Assembly (NCBI GenBank): GCA_035048815.1
Contig: JAUCBN010000037.1
Coordinates: 13,606,001 to 13,670,000, forward strand
Length of the DNA stretch: 64,000 bases
Origin: Abelmoschus esculentus
Lineage: Eukaryota > Streptophyta > Magnoliopsida > Malvales > Malvaceae
Direction of reading: 5' to 3'
Position numbers and translations under genes: made by a program. A model generated the notes under the pieces. It was not told where the DNA came from, did no database searches, and saw only the letters and a program-made list of their open reading frames with translations. Below, in pieces: positions 23,657-35,587 of the stretch; within the stretch, counting starts at the first letter, position 1; each line of letters begins with the position of its first letter.

Positions 23657-25891
23657 ATGTTTTTAAGTAATATGGATGAATTTTCATATGAATTAGAATA
23701 TAATAGACCTGGTGACAGAGGTCCAAATGAGCTAAGTGAACCACACTCTAAAAGAGGTATGTCCCTCTCTTTTATATCTTAATTTTTATTCATTTTTTTA
23801 TATTTTCTTGGTTCTTATAAACTTTGTTTTCTGGTTTTAAGGGGATGCACATGAGGGAAATTTTGAAATTGTTCGCAGCTCAAAGAGGAAGGCTGTTAGT
23901 GGAAATGCCAGTGAGTTTGGGAGAAGAACTTCTCCTGTTTGGGATCATTACTCATTCATTAAGCTTCTAGAAGGTATTTATGCCCAATGTAAGTATTGTA
24001 AAATAAAAAAAATACAAAGCTGATTCTTATGTTGGTACCTCTAACCCGAAAAGGCATACTGAAAAATGTCAAGCTTATAAAGACTATCTTGCTTCTAATA
24101 TTAGTAGTAGTACTGAATCTTCCTTTGATCAGAAAAGGTATTGTGAGTTATTTGCCGAGGCTATTCTCTGTCATGGTTATGCTTTAAGTGTAGTTGAGCA
24201 TGATAAACTTAGGGCTTTGCATCATTATTTAAATCCAGCTGTTAGAGATATATCTAGGTATACCATTACCAAACATTGCATGTTAAAGCATGAAACACAT
24301 AAAAAATTATTGCCTGATTCTTTGCATTCTGTTTCAAGTCGTATTTGCTTTACATGTGATGGATGGTCTGCTTGCACTTCTCGTTCTTACTATGCTCTTA
24401 CTGCTCATTATGTTGATAATAACTGGAAACTTCAATCGAAAATTTTGAATTTTCAACGTTTTCCCCCTCCCCATGATGGTGAGTCTATTTATAAGTTTGT
24501 GAAAAAATTGCTATGTGAGTGGGGTCTTGAGAAGAAAGTTTTTACAATTACACTTGATAATGCTTCTGCCAATGATAGAATGGTTAGGCGTCTGAAAGAT
24601 GATTTGCATGCCATTTCTCCCCTCCCATGCAGTGGTAAGTATTTTCATATACGATGTGCTGCTCATATTTTGAACTTGATAGTTCAAAAAGGTTTGAAGG
24701 TAATTGACTCTTTTGTTATTAAATTACGTGAAATTGTTAAGTTTATTGACTCTTCTGATTCTAGACTTTGCAGCTTTGAGTTGGCTGTGAAAGATTGTGG
24801 TTCTTCTTTTTCTGATAAGTTGATTTTGGATGTACCTACTCGATGGAACTCTACTTACTTAATGCTTTGTAGGGCACTTGAAGCTAGGTTAGCTATTAAC
24901 TTATTTGTTAATAGGGAAAATGATCTTGATATAATTACTGATTTTGAATAGGAAACTGCTCAATTAATCTGTGATTTCCTTGAGCCTTTCTTTGAAACTA
25001 CTAATATGTTTTCTGGTTCCAAGTATCCTACTGCTAATTTATACTTGGCTAATATTGTGGCTATAGAGAAGTTGTTGTGTGATGCTCACAATGATCCTTG
25101 TGAGGGTGTTTCTAAAATGGCAGGACCAATGCTTGAATTGTATGAGAAGTATTGGTCTGATCACTCAACTATTCTATCCTTTGTTGTTTTACTTGATCCC
25201 AGATATAAGTTACAACTTCTGAAGGAGTTGTATGCTGTCCTCTATGTTGAGGATGAGGTTGACAGAAGGGTGAGTATTGTTTATAATGAGTTTGTTAATT
25301 TATATATATTTTATTCAAAGTCTGTCATCTGTTCCTCCTCTAATTCTTCTGTTCAAAGCAACTCTTCTCAAAGTACAAGTGTTTCCAGTTCTAGTCGACC
25401 TCCAATTTTTAAAAAGTCTAATATTTTTCAGGTGAGCTGATTTAATTTTTTTAAGTTCATATATTATTCTTTTTAAAAATTTACAAACTGTTAATACTCT
25501 TTATTTTTAGAACTTTGATGCAAATTTAGCTGCCTCAAGGAGTGGAAAATCTGATGTGGATTCATACATTAATCTTTCCCTGATCCCTCGTTCTGAGGAT
25601 AACCAATTTGATATTTTGGAGTATTGGAAGGCACAAGCTATATCTTTCCCTGTTCTTGCTCAGATGGAAAGAGATGTTTTAGCCATTCCAATCACTTCTG
25701 TTGCTTCTGAATCATCCTTCAGTATGGGAGGAAGAATTTTGAACAAATTGAGGGCTAAACTTCTACCCAAAAATGTTGAAATTTTTGTAACAACCCGTAA
25801 TTGGTTGTATGGTTTTGAACCTGAGAAAAAGGATGATGATTATCTTACAGTTGTGCAAGACTCTTCAATTTTAAGTCCTACTGAAGATTGA
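23657..25891 (+). pseudogene. hAT transposase (BED finger, RNase H-like core, hAT dimerisation domain), two lesions
   Basis: Exons 23657-23756, 23842-25431 and 25511-25891 join in phase to 2,071 nt, one base more than 690 codons. The N-terminal BED zinc finger has CKYC and RHTEKC. The central core has CFTCDGWSACTSRSYYALT, FTITLDNASANDRMV and LPCSGKYFHIRCAAHILNL. The C-terminal hAT dimerisation region has FDILEYWKAQAISFPVLAQM, AIPITSVASESSFS and GGRILNKLRAKLLP. Lesions: one extra A in the eight-A run at 24005-24012, inside the zinc finger, and an in-frame TAG at 24949-24951 after DIITDFE. All other conserved motifs and splice sites look intact, so inactivation seems recent. The element could still move if another copy supplies transposase. 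Confidence 0.9.
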
Positions 25892-26092
25892 AATCAAGTT
25901 AAAGGTAATCCCTCTTATTTTTTACTGTTTTTTCTTTTCAATATTTATTAATTTATAATTTTATTTCTTTTTTACTTTGTTTCAGGCTTTCTTCGGAGCT
26001 GAATGGTACTGTGTGAATGCCTTTGTGGAGCTGAAAACAGGTATTTTATCTTAATGCTTATGATTAATTTTATATTTAATTTTTAATTTTTA

Positions 26093-26129
26093 ATGTTTTC
26101 TGGTTCCAAGTATCCTACTGCTAATTTAT
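26093..26129 (+). repeat. 37-bp piece of transposase exon copied into hAT 3' region
   Basis: This is an exact copy of 25006-25042 (ATGTTTTCTGG through CTAATTTAT). It has no role in the reading frame here and looks like templated filler. Confidence 0.9.
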
Positions 26130-26430
26130 GTTTAGATGCTTACTGCTTATGCTTATGATAATATGGTTTAAGGTATATTATGCTTACTGTGTTATGATAT
26201 GTCTTATGTTATGATGCTTATGCTTAGGATATGCTTATGTTTACTGTTAATTGTATGATGTTATGATGCTTATGCTTAAGATATGCTTACTGTTAATTGT
26301 ATGAAGCTTATGTTTAGATGCTTACTGTTAATTGTATGCTTATGGTATGACTTATGATATTATGCTTATTGTATGCTTATGGTATGACTTATGATGTTTA
26401 TGATATTATGCTTACTGTTAATTTTTTTTG
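26130..26430 (+). repeat. degenerate GCTTATG / TTACTGTTAATTGTATG repeats
   Basis: Irregular tandem repetition of GCTTATG, ATGCTTACTGTTAATTGTATG and TATGGTATGACTTATGAT, which starts directly after the 37-bp copied exon piece. Confidence 0.7.
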
Positions 26431-27689
26431 GTATGTTATGAGTTATGACTTATAACATAGGATTATTGTTGCTGTGGTTGATTGCTCTTTGCTGCTGGTT
26501 GGTGATTGGATTAATGTTGTTGGTTTCTCAAAGCTGCTGATTTATTTATCTAATTAGTTGCCCTTGGTTATTTTATGTTGGTTTCTTAGGTAAGAAGTTA
26601 CCCATAATTAACCTTGTTGGTAGCTTTTAGATTTTTTAGTGCTCGATGATGATAATTCTGGTAGCAAAGTATTTGCATTTAGCATTGTAAAACTTTTGCT
26701 ATAAGATCTGAGAGCTCACATTTTATAATTTAAACTTTTGCTATAATATTTTGTATATAATGTTCATTTGTAATTTTTATTAAGTTTCTTTTGTAAGTTA
26801 TACATTATTGAATAATACAACAATTATATTTTTCAATTTACAGTGTAATTTAAATTTATATTCTGAAGTGATTTCAGTTTTTGGCTTTTCAATTGCTTAA
26901 GGAATTTATATAATATTAGTTTTAGTAAATTAAAATCGATGAAAATTGGGTATTTAAATTTGAACTTAAATTATTTTGACTTGAATAATTTTTAGCAAAT
27001 TATTAATTTTTATGAAGTTTATTAATTTGAACTTAAATTATTTAAAATGACTTAATTTTTTGAATTATTAATTTGAACTTAAATTATCTAAATTTGAACT
27101 TGAATTATCTAAACATAAACATTGGGTATTTAAAATTTATATCTAAATTTTTAGCAAATTAAAATCGATGAAAATTGGATATTTAAATTTGAACTTAAAT
27201 TATAAACATTAATAATTTTTAGCAAATTACTAATTTACAAATGACTTAAATTATATTAAATTTTTTGAAGTTTATTAATTTGTTAAACTTATAAATTATA
27301 ACTTATAAATATAATATCAATTTTTTAGTATACAATTTAAAATTAATAAATATTTATAATATATATAAATATTGGTAATAAGTATGTTATAAATATGAAA
27401 ATATAAATGTATCTATTTTTATAATAAGATCATTATAAATATTATATAAGTATGTTATATGTACAATATAAATATTTGTAATAAAATTAAACTATGAATT
27501 ATTAATTAAAAATTGTGCATATTAAAATTATAATATGTGTATGCTATGTAAAATATTTATATAAATATTAATATGTATAATAATAATATTATTTTATATT
27601 TGTATTAAAAGTATGTTAGAAGTAATTAACTAATTAACTATGTTGTATAACTTATTTATATAAATGTTATGTTGATATTAGTTCAGGTT
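26430..27689. other. hAT 3' interior, AT-rich
   Basis: Non-coding AT-rich DNA with recurring AAATTTGAACTTAAATTAT phrases between about 26950 and 27200. Confidence 0.5.
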
Positions 27690-28035
27690 AATAACAGGTC
27701 GGGTCATTTATCAGCTCGGGTTTAAAACAGGTCGGGTAAAATCAAGTCTCGGGTCAATTCAGTCGGATAATATCGGTTATCTGCCAGGTCAAACTCGGGT
27801 TCGGGTTCGTTTCAGTCGGATACAGGTCGGGTTTCAGGTCTACAGTAACAGGTTGAAATCGGGTTCAGGTCAATATCGGTCGGATACAGTTCAGGTTCGG
27901 TTACTACAGTAACAGGTCCAACTCGGGTTCGGATCAACAACAGTCGGATACAGATCAGGTTCGGGTCATTACATCCCCGGGTCAAACCAAGTTCTGACTC
28001 GAGCAGGTTTCAGGCGGGTTTCTAGGTCGGATCAG
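27690..28035 (+). repeat. right subterminal GGTCGGGT cluster of hAT
   Basis: Repeats of ACAGGTCGGGT, CTCGGGTTCGGGT and CAGTCGGATAC occur. The motif faces the same way as in the left cluster rather than being inverted. Confidence 0.7.
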
Positions 28036-28058
28036 TTTTTTACATCCCTAATATAAAC

Positions 28059-28240
28059 CCATGAAATCACACAGCTTTTGACCAACACCAGATATTTTTA
28101 TTCTCTCAAAAGAATCGACAACCTTATCATAGAATGTTTTAATATCTTCAAGCAATTCTTCCATTAAATTTCGTCGCAAATAAACTAGATTGAAGTCCCC
28201 TTGCATTACCCTTTTGTCGAGTCTTACATTTTATTTTTCT
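28059..28240 (-). other. open reading stretch in Mutator-like element, possible captured fragment
   Basis: The minus strand is open for about 60 codons and includes GDFNLVYLRRNLMEELLEDI and FERIKISGVGQKLCDF. With the hAT removed, the frame runs on 14 more codons past the empty site at 19841 and then stops. GDFN occurs in LINE endonucleases, but the rest does not convince me. A captured host fragment (Pack-MULE) is equally possible. Confidence 0.3.
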
Positions 28241-28534
28241 TTTCGCTCTTTGTCAAAGCATTAGAGTTCCAATCAGCCTCGAGTTGATTAGTTTCTCACA
28301 TCCATAACCACTTCCAAAAGCTCTTTTGACTTTTAGTTTTTCTTCCTTAGAAACTGTAACTTCTATATTTTTATAAGAATTATCCGAATCAGACCTACAC
28401 TCTCATTTGCACAGTGCTTGGTGAATCACCCCTACACTCCCGCTTGACAGCACCTTTCCATGGATTTTTAGTCTGAGCAAGTTCATCTGAAGTTATAGAT
28501 AACCTCTCGTTTAAATCAAGCCAATAGCACAAAC

Positions 28535-28660
28535 CATTTAGCCTCATCGATTAAAGGAACGGTTGTTGTTTTTGGAGGTCACGGATTCGAACACTGGTAA
28601 TACTAGTACAGTGATTGAGTGATCAATGTTTAAAGGTTGAGAGTATACTTTGGAACAGAT
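28535..28660 (+). mobile_element. tRNA-derived SINE relic, copy 2
   Basis: Box-A-like TAGCCTCATCGATTAAAGG, then TTGTTTTTGGAGGTCAC and box-B-like GGATTCGAACAC, followed by AGTGATTGAGTGATCAAT. It is collinear with 3240-3378, including the segment after box B. No A tail is visible here. Confidence 0.5.
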
Positions 28661-29160
28661 ACTACTATTCACTGTAGCTGAATCAATATCTAAAGGTTGT
28701 TGTTTCTTAAATAATTTTCTAGCTCCGCCTTTGTCCGTAAGATCTTAGTTTATTGTCCGCAAGATCTTGTTGTCTCACTTTGGACACATGTAAGCAGATG
28801 AAGATAAAAAGTGGTTTTGCTGTAACCAAACCAGGAATAAGAGAAAAAACGTAGAATATTTTTGGAGCTTTTAAATAGAAAAAAAATATGGATTACATTG
28901 ATAGATTATTAAAAATATGTGGGTTAATTTTTAAAATTAAGATTAAATTAAAATAAGTGTAGAATTTGAGGGTTAATTATGTAATTATAATAATTTATAT
29001 TAACTGTTACATTATCAACCGTTAATTTTTAACGGTATTGGACCAATTTGTTGTAATTTTCAAGTCGTAGGACCAATTTGTAACTTATGATAGTCAAGGG
29101 ATATAAAAGATAATTAGAACATAATCAAGGGATTATTTATATAGTTTATCCTATTATTTA

Positions 29161-29743
29161 TAATATATAATTAAACCTCAAACCTTAAATTTAATTCTAA
29201 TTCTAAATCTAAATTATAAATTTTAAATTAAAATATTATATATAACTAAACCTTAAATAATTTTTCTCAAAGATTTAAAGTTTAAAATTTATGCTTTAGA
29301 GTTTGGTTATATATATTATAAAATAAATTATACAAATTAATATTTATAAATATTATTTATAAATCAGTATTTATTTATAAATGTTATATAAATTATAAAA
29401 TATTATAAAATCATATTATAAGATAAATAAAATTCAATTCAATTATAGTTATATATGTATATTATTAACATTAAAATATTAATAATATTTCAAATTGGCT
29501 TAAAATATTAATAATATTGAAGCCCTTGATTTTTTTTTTATATTATTTTAAGATATCTTAGACATCGTAATTTAGTTTAACGAAACTAAAATCTAAATTT
29601 ATTAATTTATAATTCAATACAATGATCTGTTAAAGTTCAGTGACATTCGTAAATTTACTTTTTTCTTCAAAAAGCGTTTGGAGCCAGAACTCTTTGTTTT
29701 TCGCCTTCCGATCTAAACCCTAGGTACAAGAGAGAGAGAAGAA
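29161..29743 (+). promoter_or_regulatory. AT-rich spacer and gamma-tubulin promoter region
   Basis: Very AT-rich to about 29640. The 5' leader (TCTAAACCCTAGGTACAAG, GAGAGAGAGAAG) directly precedes the start codon. A telo-box-like AAACCCTA at 29715 is a motif common in plant housekeeping promoters. No clear TATA box was chosen. Confidence 0.4.
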
Positions 29744-32700
29744 ATGCCAAGAGAAATCATAACACTGCAGGTGGGACAATGCGGGAACCAGATCGGAATG
29801 GAGTTTTGGAAACAGCTTTGCCTCGAACACGGCATCAGCAAAGAAGGCATTCTCGAAGATTTCGCTTCTCAGGTTTTCTTAGTGTTATCATCATTATTAT
29901 TCTTTTAAGGTTCAGTTTCCAGTTAATTATGGAAATTCATGTTGAATCTTTTCTATCTTATTGTACTTTTATTCATAATTAAATGCCTATGATGATTTTT
30001 TTGTAAAGTACGTACTCACTAAGCAGTCAGATTAGGCCTTGAAGTTTTCGTTAGGGATAGTTTATCTCGTAATTTGTTGATATTGATATGATTTAGGTGA
30101 GGTATAAATGAGTCGGTCTTTGCTAGTTAAACATCAGTATCTCTCAGTCTTAATTTTCTCGCACGGATGATGCAGGGGGGTGACAGGAAAGATGTCTTTT
30201 TCTACCAAGCTGACGATCAGCATTATATTCCACGTGCTTTACTCATAGATTTGGAACCTAGAGTAATTAATGGAATTCAAAATAGTGAATACAAAAATCT
30301 CTACAATCACGAAAACATCTTCGTTTCTGATCATGGTGGAGGTGCTGGAAACAACTGGGCAAGTGGCTATCATCAGGTAGGTTCACTTGCATTTTCTTTT
30401 GCATTTCAGTAATGTTTCGTTAATGTATAAATGCAGAGGCTTGGACCTTTACACTTTCGGTGAAACTATTAGTTTTTAACTTTTGTTTCTTATCACTTTT
30501 ATTTCCTTTCTCTATCATTATAGTTAGATCGTGGTCTTCTACTCATTATTCTAAGTTAACATGTTCATATTGTCATGTTGGTTAGAATTTAGAAACATAT
30601 GATTGTAATTTCAAGTAACAGTAATTGTTACTGACAGCAGAATAGAATCAATTAATATGTGCTTTCATGAAATGTTGAGGTTGTTGGTTTCCTTTTTCAA
30701 TGAATATTGCAGTCTTTTATGGAAAGCCACATGACTTGCATGTATTATGTGTTAATAATCTTTTATCAAAATCCAATTCCTTGATCTTGATTTTCAAACA
30801 GGGAAAGGGTGTTGAAGAAGATATAATGGACATGATTGACAGAGAAGCTGATGGAAGTGACAGTCTTGAGGGTTTTGTTCTCTGTCATTCAATTGCCGGA
30901 GGGACAGGCTCAGGTTTCCTCCTCTTATCTTCATATTTATGTCTTCTTTTTCTTTTGGCCATTGAAATATTTTTAATTATTTATTTTAAGCTTATTTCTC
31001 TTTTTGTTTATATATGTCTGCACATGGTTGTTTCATTTAGCTGCAAAATAAGGATCCCTTTAGTAGTAATGTCTTCAACTAAAATACTGAAATTTTCTTG
31101 AAGACTTTGATTTGGTTACAACTTAACTGCTCTGATCTACAATGAAGGTATGGGTTCCTATCTGTTGGAGGCTTTGAATGACCGCTACAGCAAGAAGCTG
31201 GTCCAGACATATAGTGTATTTCCTAATCAGATGGAGACAAGTGATGTGGTTGTTCAACCCTACAACTCACTTTTGACACTCAAGAGACTAACATTAAATG
31301 CTGATTGTGTTGTTGTTCTTGACAATACTGCACTCAATAGAATTGCTGTAGAGCGTTTGCATCTAAGTAATCCTACATTTGCTCAAACAAATTCTTTGGT
31401 ATCCACTGTGATGTCTGCAAGCACAACTACATTGCGGTATCCAGGGTACACGAACAACGATCTTGTTGGTCTTCTTGCCTCTTTAATTCCAACACCGAGA
31501 TGTCATTTTCTTTGGGTTACACACCACTTACAGTGGAGCGCCAGGTAAGTCAAATACTCATGTTTATACTTGTAACTTTGTACTTGATTGTCATTCCTGA
31601 TCAACTGCTCCTTGCTGTTGTTTTAAGAGTTAAGCAGAGCCTTTATACAATTATGTCTATTATTGTTTTGCTTACTCTTCCATAATGATTGGGGTGAAAA
31701 AGAGAGATAAAGTGTTCTAATTCCATATCTTTTGTTTTTGTTAACTTGACCATCTCAGGGTATGTCATCAGTCATAAATTTATTTTTTTAGTCTTTTTAT
31801 TCCTGCAAAGAAAATTATTCATCTGATGCTTGTGTTTCTCTTCTTGGCAGGCCAATTTGATCCGCAAAACTACTGTGCTTGATGTTATGAGAAGACTTCT
31901 CCAGGTGAGATATGTAACTTGTACTTGTTTCAAAACAGGTTGCATTTTTCTGATCATATGTTCCTTGCAGACAAAAAATATTATGGTTTCCTCTTATGCA
32001 CGCACAAAAGAAGCTAGCCAAGCAAAGTATATCTCAATACTGAATATCATTCAGGGAGAAGTAGATCCTACTCAGGTATGGTAATTTTTTTATTGGAAAT
32101 ACTATAGCTTTTACAGGAAATATACCTCTCAAGTCTGATATTTAAATATTGTATAAGAAAATTATACATTCATTCTTTATTCTTAAGAAGAATTAATGTT
32201 GAAAAATTTCAACATTGATGTTGATAAGATTGCTTGTTAGCTGTTAATGGTTATGTGCTTGAAAATCAACATTAAGGTGTGCCTACCTCCATTTTTCTGA
32301 GTGCAGGGAAAAGGTTTGTATTATCCATTCTTAATGGTTTGAGCGTCTAATATTTTCTAAATAATTTCCCATGTTTTACAGGTGCATGAAAGTCTACAGA
32401 GGATTCGTGAAAGAAAGCTAGTAAATTTTATTGAATGGGGCCCAGCAAGTATTCAGGTTTCTTGATAGTTGAAGCAGTTGCCATCACTTTGTTCCATTCT
32501 TTTTTTCATGATTTCTGAACGTGATCCATTTGTTGTTTTGGTGTTTTTGTAGGTTGCTCTTTCTAGAAAGTCCCCATATGTCCAGACTGCCCATAGGGTA
32601 CAGCTCTAGTTCTTGCCTTTTGGAGTTTAGATCTCTTATTTTGCCTGTTATTGGTCTGAATTAATGGTTACAACTTTGAGTATAATTTTTCCATCTCCTT

Positions 32701-33635
32701 AAAAATGGCCCTTTTATTGAAGAAATAAACAAGAAAGAATAAACAAGGGCATTTGCATTCTTCAGGTGAGTGGTCTCATGCTAGCAAGTCATACTAGCAT
32801 CCGACATCTCTTCAGCAAATGTTTAAGCCAGTATGAGAAGTTGAGAAAGAAGCAAGCATTTCTTGACAATTATCGGAAGTTCCCAATGTTCGCTGTGAGT
32901 TACCAGCATTTCACCCACTTTCTAATTTATGACTGCCGTCACTATTTTTGGTGTGTTCAGATGAACATGTAATGCAAACATCTGCATGCATGAGTTTTAT
33001 ACATAAACCTGTAAGTTTTAACATGTCTATTTACAGGCAAGTACAGGAATCTGTAAACCTGCACAAAGACCACTTGTATGTGTTTACTTCTGTTTTTTGC
33101 CAAGCGATCTGAGTTCCACGAATAAAATAATCAGTGCAAATCGTTTGTTAATTCTGCCACCTGTGATTTGCTTCAAAGAACATATAATATTTTTCAATTG
33201 GATATGACAGATATCACGTTATGTTAATATTGATCTGAGTTCCATACTTTCAAGGATGAAATAACCAGTGGAAATTGTTTGTTAATTCTGCCACCTGTTA
33301 TTTGCTTCAAAAATCATATATTTTTCAACTGGATACGAAAGCAAATACGTTGATATTTTTATTCTAATCTTGTTCAAACATGAACAGGACAATGATCTTT
33401 CTGAGTTTGATGAATCAAGGGATATAATTGAAAGTTTGGTTGACGAATACAAGGCTTGTGAGTCACCAGATTATATAAAATGGGGAGTGGAGGTATATGC
33501 CTTGCCGTTCCTAGCTTCAATTTTTGAGCACATCTTAGCTGTAACTGATAACAATGTTATATGCAGGATCCTGAGCATAGTTTAACCGGAGAAGGAAATG
33601 TCTCGGGAACATTGGATTCAACTTTGGCTGTGTGA
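29744..33635 (+). CDS. TUBG1: gamma-tubulin, complete except for a 4-nt loss in exon 4
   Basis: Gamma-tubulin nucleates microtubules in the gamma-TuRC at the cortex, nuclear surface and mitotic arrays. Eleven exons: 29744-29872, 30176-30376, 30802-30913, 31148-31544, 31851-31904, 31971-32075, 32382-32456, 32553-32597, 32766-32894, 33388-33492, 33567-33635. They sum to 1,421 nt, exactly 4 short of 475 codons; plant gamma-tubulin is 474 aa. MPREIITLQVGQCGNQIG, the tubulin signature GGTGSGMGSYLLEALNDRYS, and the C-terminal EYKACESPDYIKWG are intact. At 31513-31514 the codons for Met-Thr in CHFL-MT-GYTPLTVERQ have shrunk by 4 nt, shifting the frame after residue 269. If spliced as drawn, translation stops about 14 codons later, in exon 5. 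All splice sites and downstream exons remain good. This is either a very recent lesion or a base error in the assembly. Confidence 0.88.
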
Positions 33636-35587
33636 GGGAAATATGTAAAGCCACAATTGTGTAGTGTTCTCAGGTATGGATCTGTAAGATTGATTCATTG
33701 TTTGCAAAAGTACTAGCATTATGTTCTTCAACACTACGGTATCACTTTTGAAAACATGCAAGTTGATTTAGAATCTGCCATCCTTTTTGGTCATCGCCTC
33801 TCCCTATTTTATTTCTTATTAATTTGATATTGCATAGACAATTGGCATATACATTGTCTTTTAGTAGACTAGATGCCGTTAACGTCCTTGTATCCATCGG
33901 TTCCTTAGGGTGTTTGATGTGCTATGCAGTTATGATAACATTTTTACTAAAATTATGAACGTCACTTTCTTTGCCGGAATTTGTTTCTTTACAGGATACC
34001 ACATAAATATTATGACCACTCTGGAGAGAGTATTGTACATTCTTCTTTTTAATATCCATATGTATCTGTATTTGAGTTGTTTCTGTAGTTAGCAGAAGAA
34101 AATACACAGTTGTTTTTTGTTTTTGGATTATAACATCATGGCTTATATATAATTTGGTAGCTGTTTTGAGTTTGATTTTAGTATTTTATTCATATATCGG
34201 ATAGGATCAAGTTTCACATTCAAAAACTTTTTTAAGTTTTATACATTTTTTGGATCATTGGATGACTGAAATAGATGGCTTAGACTAACAGTCGGTTATA
34301 TGAAAACTATTACCTTGAAAAAATTTAAAGATTTAATGCGAGTCATCTGTTTCAGCTATCCAACGATCCAAAAAAGTGTAAAATTTACTTTTACAATTTG
34401 TAACTTGATTTTATTTGTATATATACATGTATAAGATCTTCCTGATGTACAAATATTTTTTCCATGGTATTTGTTGTGTTATGGTTAAACTTTTTATCAC
34501 AGATCAGTTTACCGAATGAAGCCTGTAAAGATTATATTTTTGCATTACAAGCACCGAAAATGGTTTGAGTGGGACTATCAGAAGTCAGACCATTCTAATT
34601 CTAAAGAAAGAAAGAAAAAGTTAAAGTCTGCATGGAATCAAAAGAGCATGTGCTGTTATGTCATGGTCTGGTCCCCATCCCATATATAGTTTCAATCTTT
34701 TTTAACCTTCCCACCAATGTGGCATTTGTGTAATTGAGTAAATGTTCTTTTTACTATTTTTACTGCAATCGGTCACTGGCATTAAACAAGAAAAAAAAAA
34801 AGAACATACATAGAAAACCCACGGCCACAGATCGGCCAGAGCAGCAGGAACGGCACAGACGTCGGAGAAGGAATATCAACCGAGACCGAGACGTAAAGGA
34901 GTGTAAATCGTTTGCTTCTTTCTCATACATCTATTCATATTTTCGCTTTAAATTAAAGATTTTAGAGTGTAGGGTTTAGGGTTTAAAGTTAAGGTTTAGG
35001 GAATTAATGTTAGGGTTTATTTTTTAGGGTTTAAGATTTAGGATATAAAAAATAAGGGATTAAAGTTTAAAATTTAATTTTTTTTAAAAATTTCAACAGA
35101 AATCATGATAAAGAGAATTTTTGCTCAACACAGCCAAAACAAACAGCAAAACAATGAAAAAAAATTAAAAGAAGTAGGGGGAAACAGGAAACGCAAAGAA
35201 AAGCCATCGAGTCAAGCACCATCGGTTGGAGTGAATATGTAGAAATGGAGTTAAGGTTTTTAGGGACAAATTGTTACAAAGGTCGAAGTGTTCAAGTGAA
35301 AGAGAGAATGGTGAAAAGAATAAAGTTCATAAATTTGTAGTATATTATATTTCCTTTTACTTTTTAACCTTTTAAAAATTTATATATTTACGGATAAGTT
35401 TCTAGATTTTTTTAAATACCAACATTTGTTTTTCTTTTTTGATAAATTGAAAGATGAACATACTATTAAGAGCCATATTAAAAAATCCTCCTAAACCTAA
35501 ATGAAGGAAAAAGAGCACACTTGATAATATTTACAAAAGATAAAAGAAACAACTAAGTAAACATTAGAGACTCACACCCACATAGAG
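33636..35587. other. gamma-tubulin 3' flank and spacer
   Basis: A probable 3' UTR is followed by AT-rich DNA. A few TTTAGGG telomere-like units lie at about 34970-35030. An imperfect inverted pair (CATCTGTTTCAGCTATCCAACGATCC at about 34343 against GGATCATTGGATGACTGAAATAGATG at about 34252) suggests a small hairpin element. No gene was recognised. Confidence 0.4.

Larger units (their letters stand above)
19842..28050 (+). mobile_element. hAT transposon, 8,209 bp, nested in the Mutator-like element
   Basis: Terminal inverted repeats are TAGGGATGTAAAAA at the left and the same from the right. ATATAAAC flanks it at 19834-19841 and 28051-28058, a perfect 8-bp target duplication. It contains GGTCGGGT-rich subterminal regions, an AT-rich block, a TATA box and leader with a telomere-like array, a near-intact transposase gene, and a long 3' region with degenerate repeats. 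The size is large for a hAT element because of the AT-rich blocks. Confidence 0.93.
19555..29151. mobile_element. Mutator-like TIR element, split by a hAT insertion
   Basis: The ends begin GGGTAAACTACATAAATAGT and, from the right, GGATAAACTATATAAATAAT. They remain inverted copies over roughly 260 bp (19555-19800 against 28910-29151). The flanks are TATTATTTA at 19546-19554 and 29152-29160, a perfect 9-bp target duplication as expected of Mutator-like elements. Without the hAT and its duplicated 8 bp, this element is about 1.38 kb. The interior right of the hAT holds an open minus-strand stretch and a SINE relic. No transposase of its own was seen, so it is non-autonomous. Confidence 0.85.
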
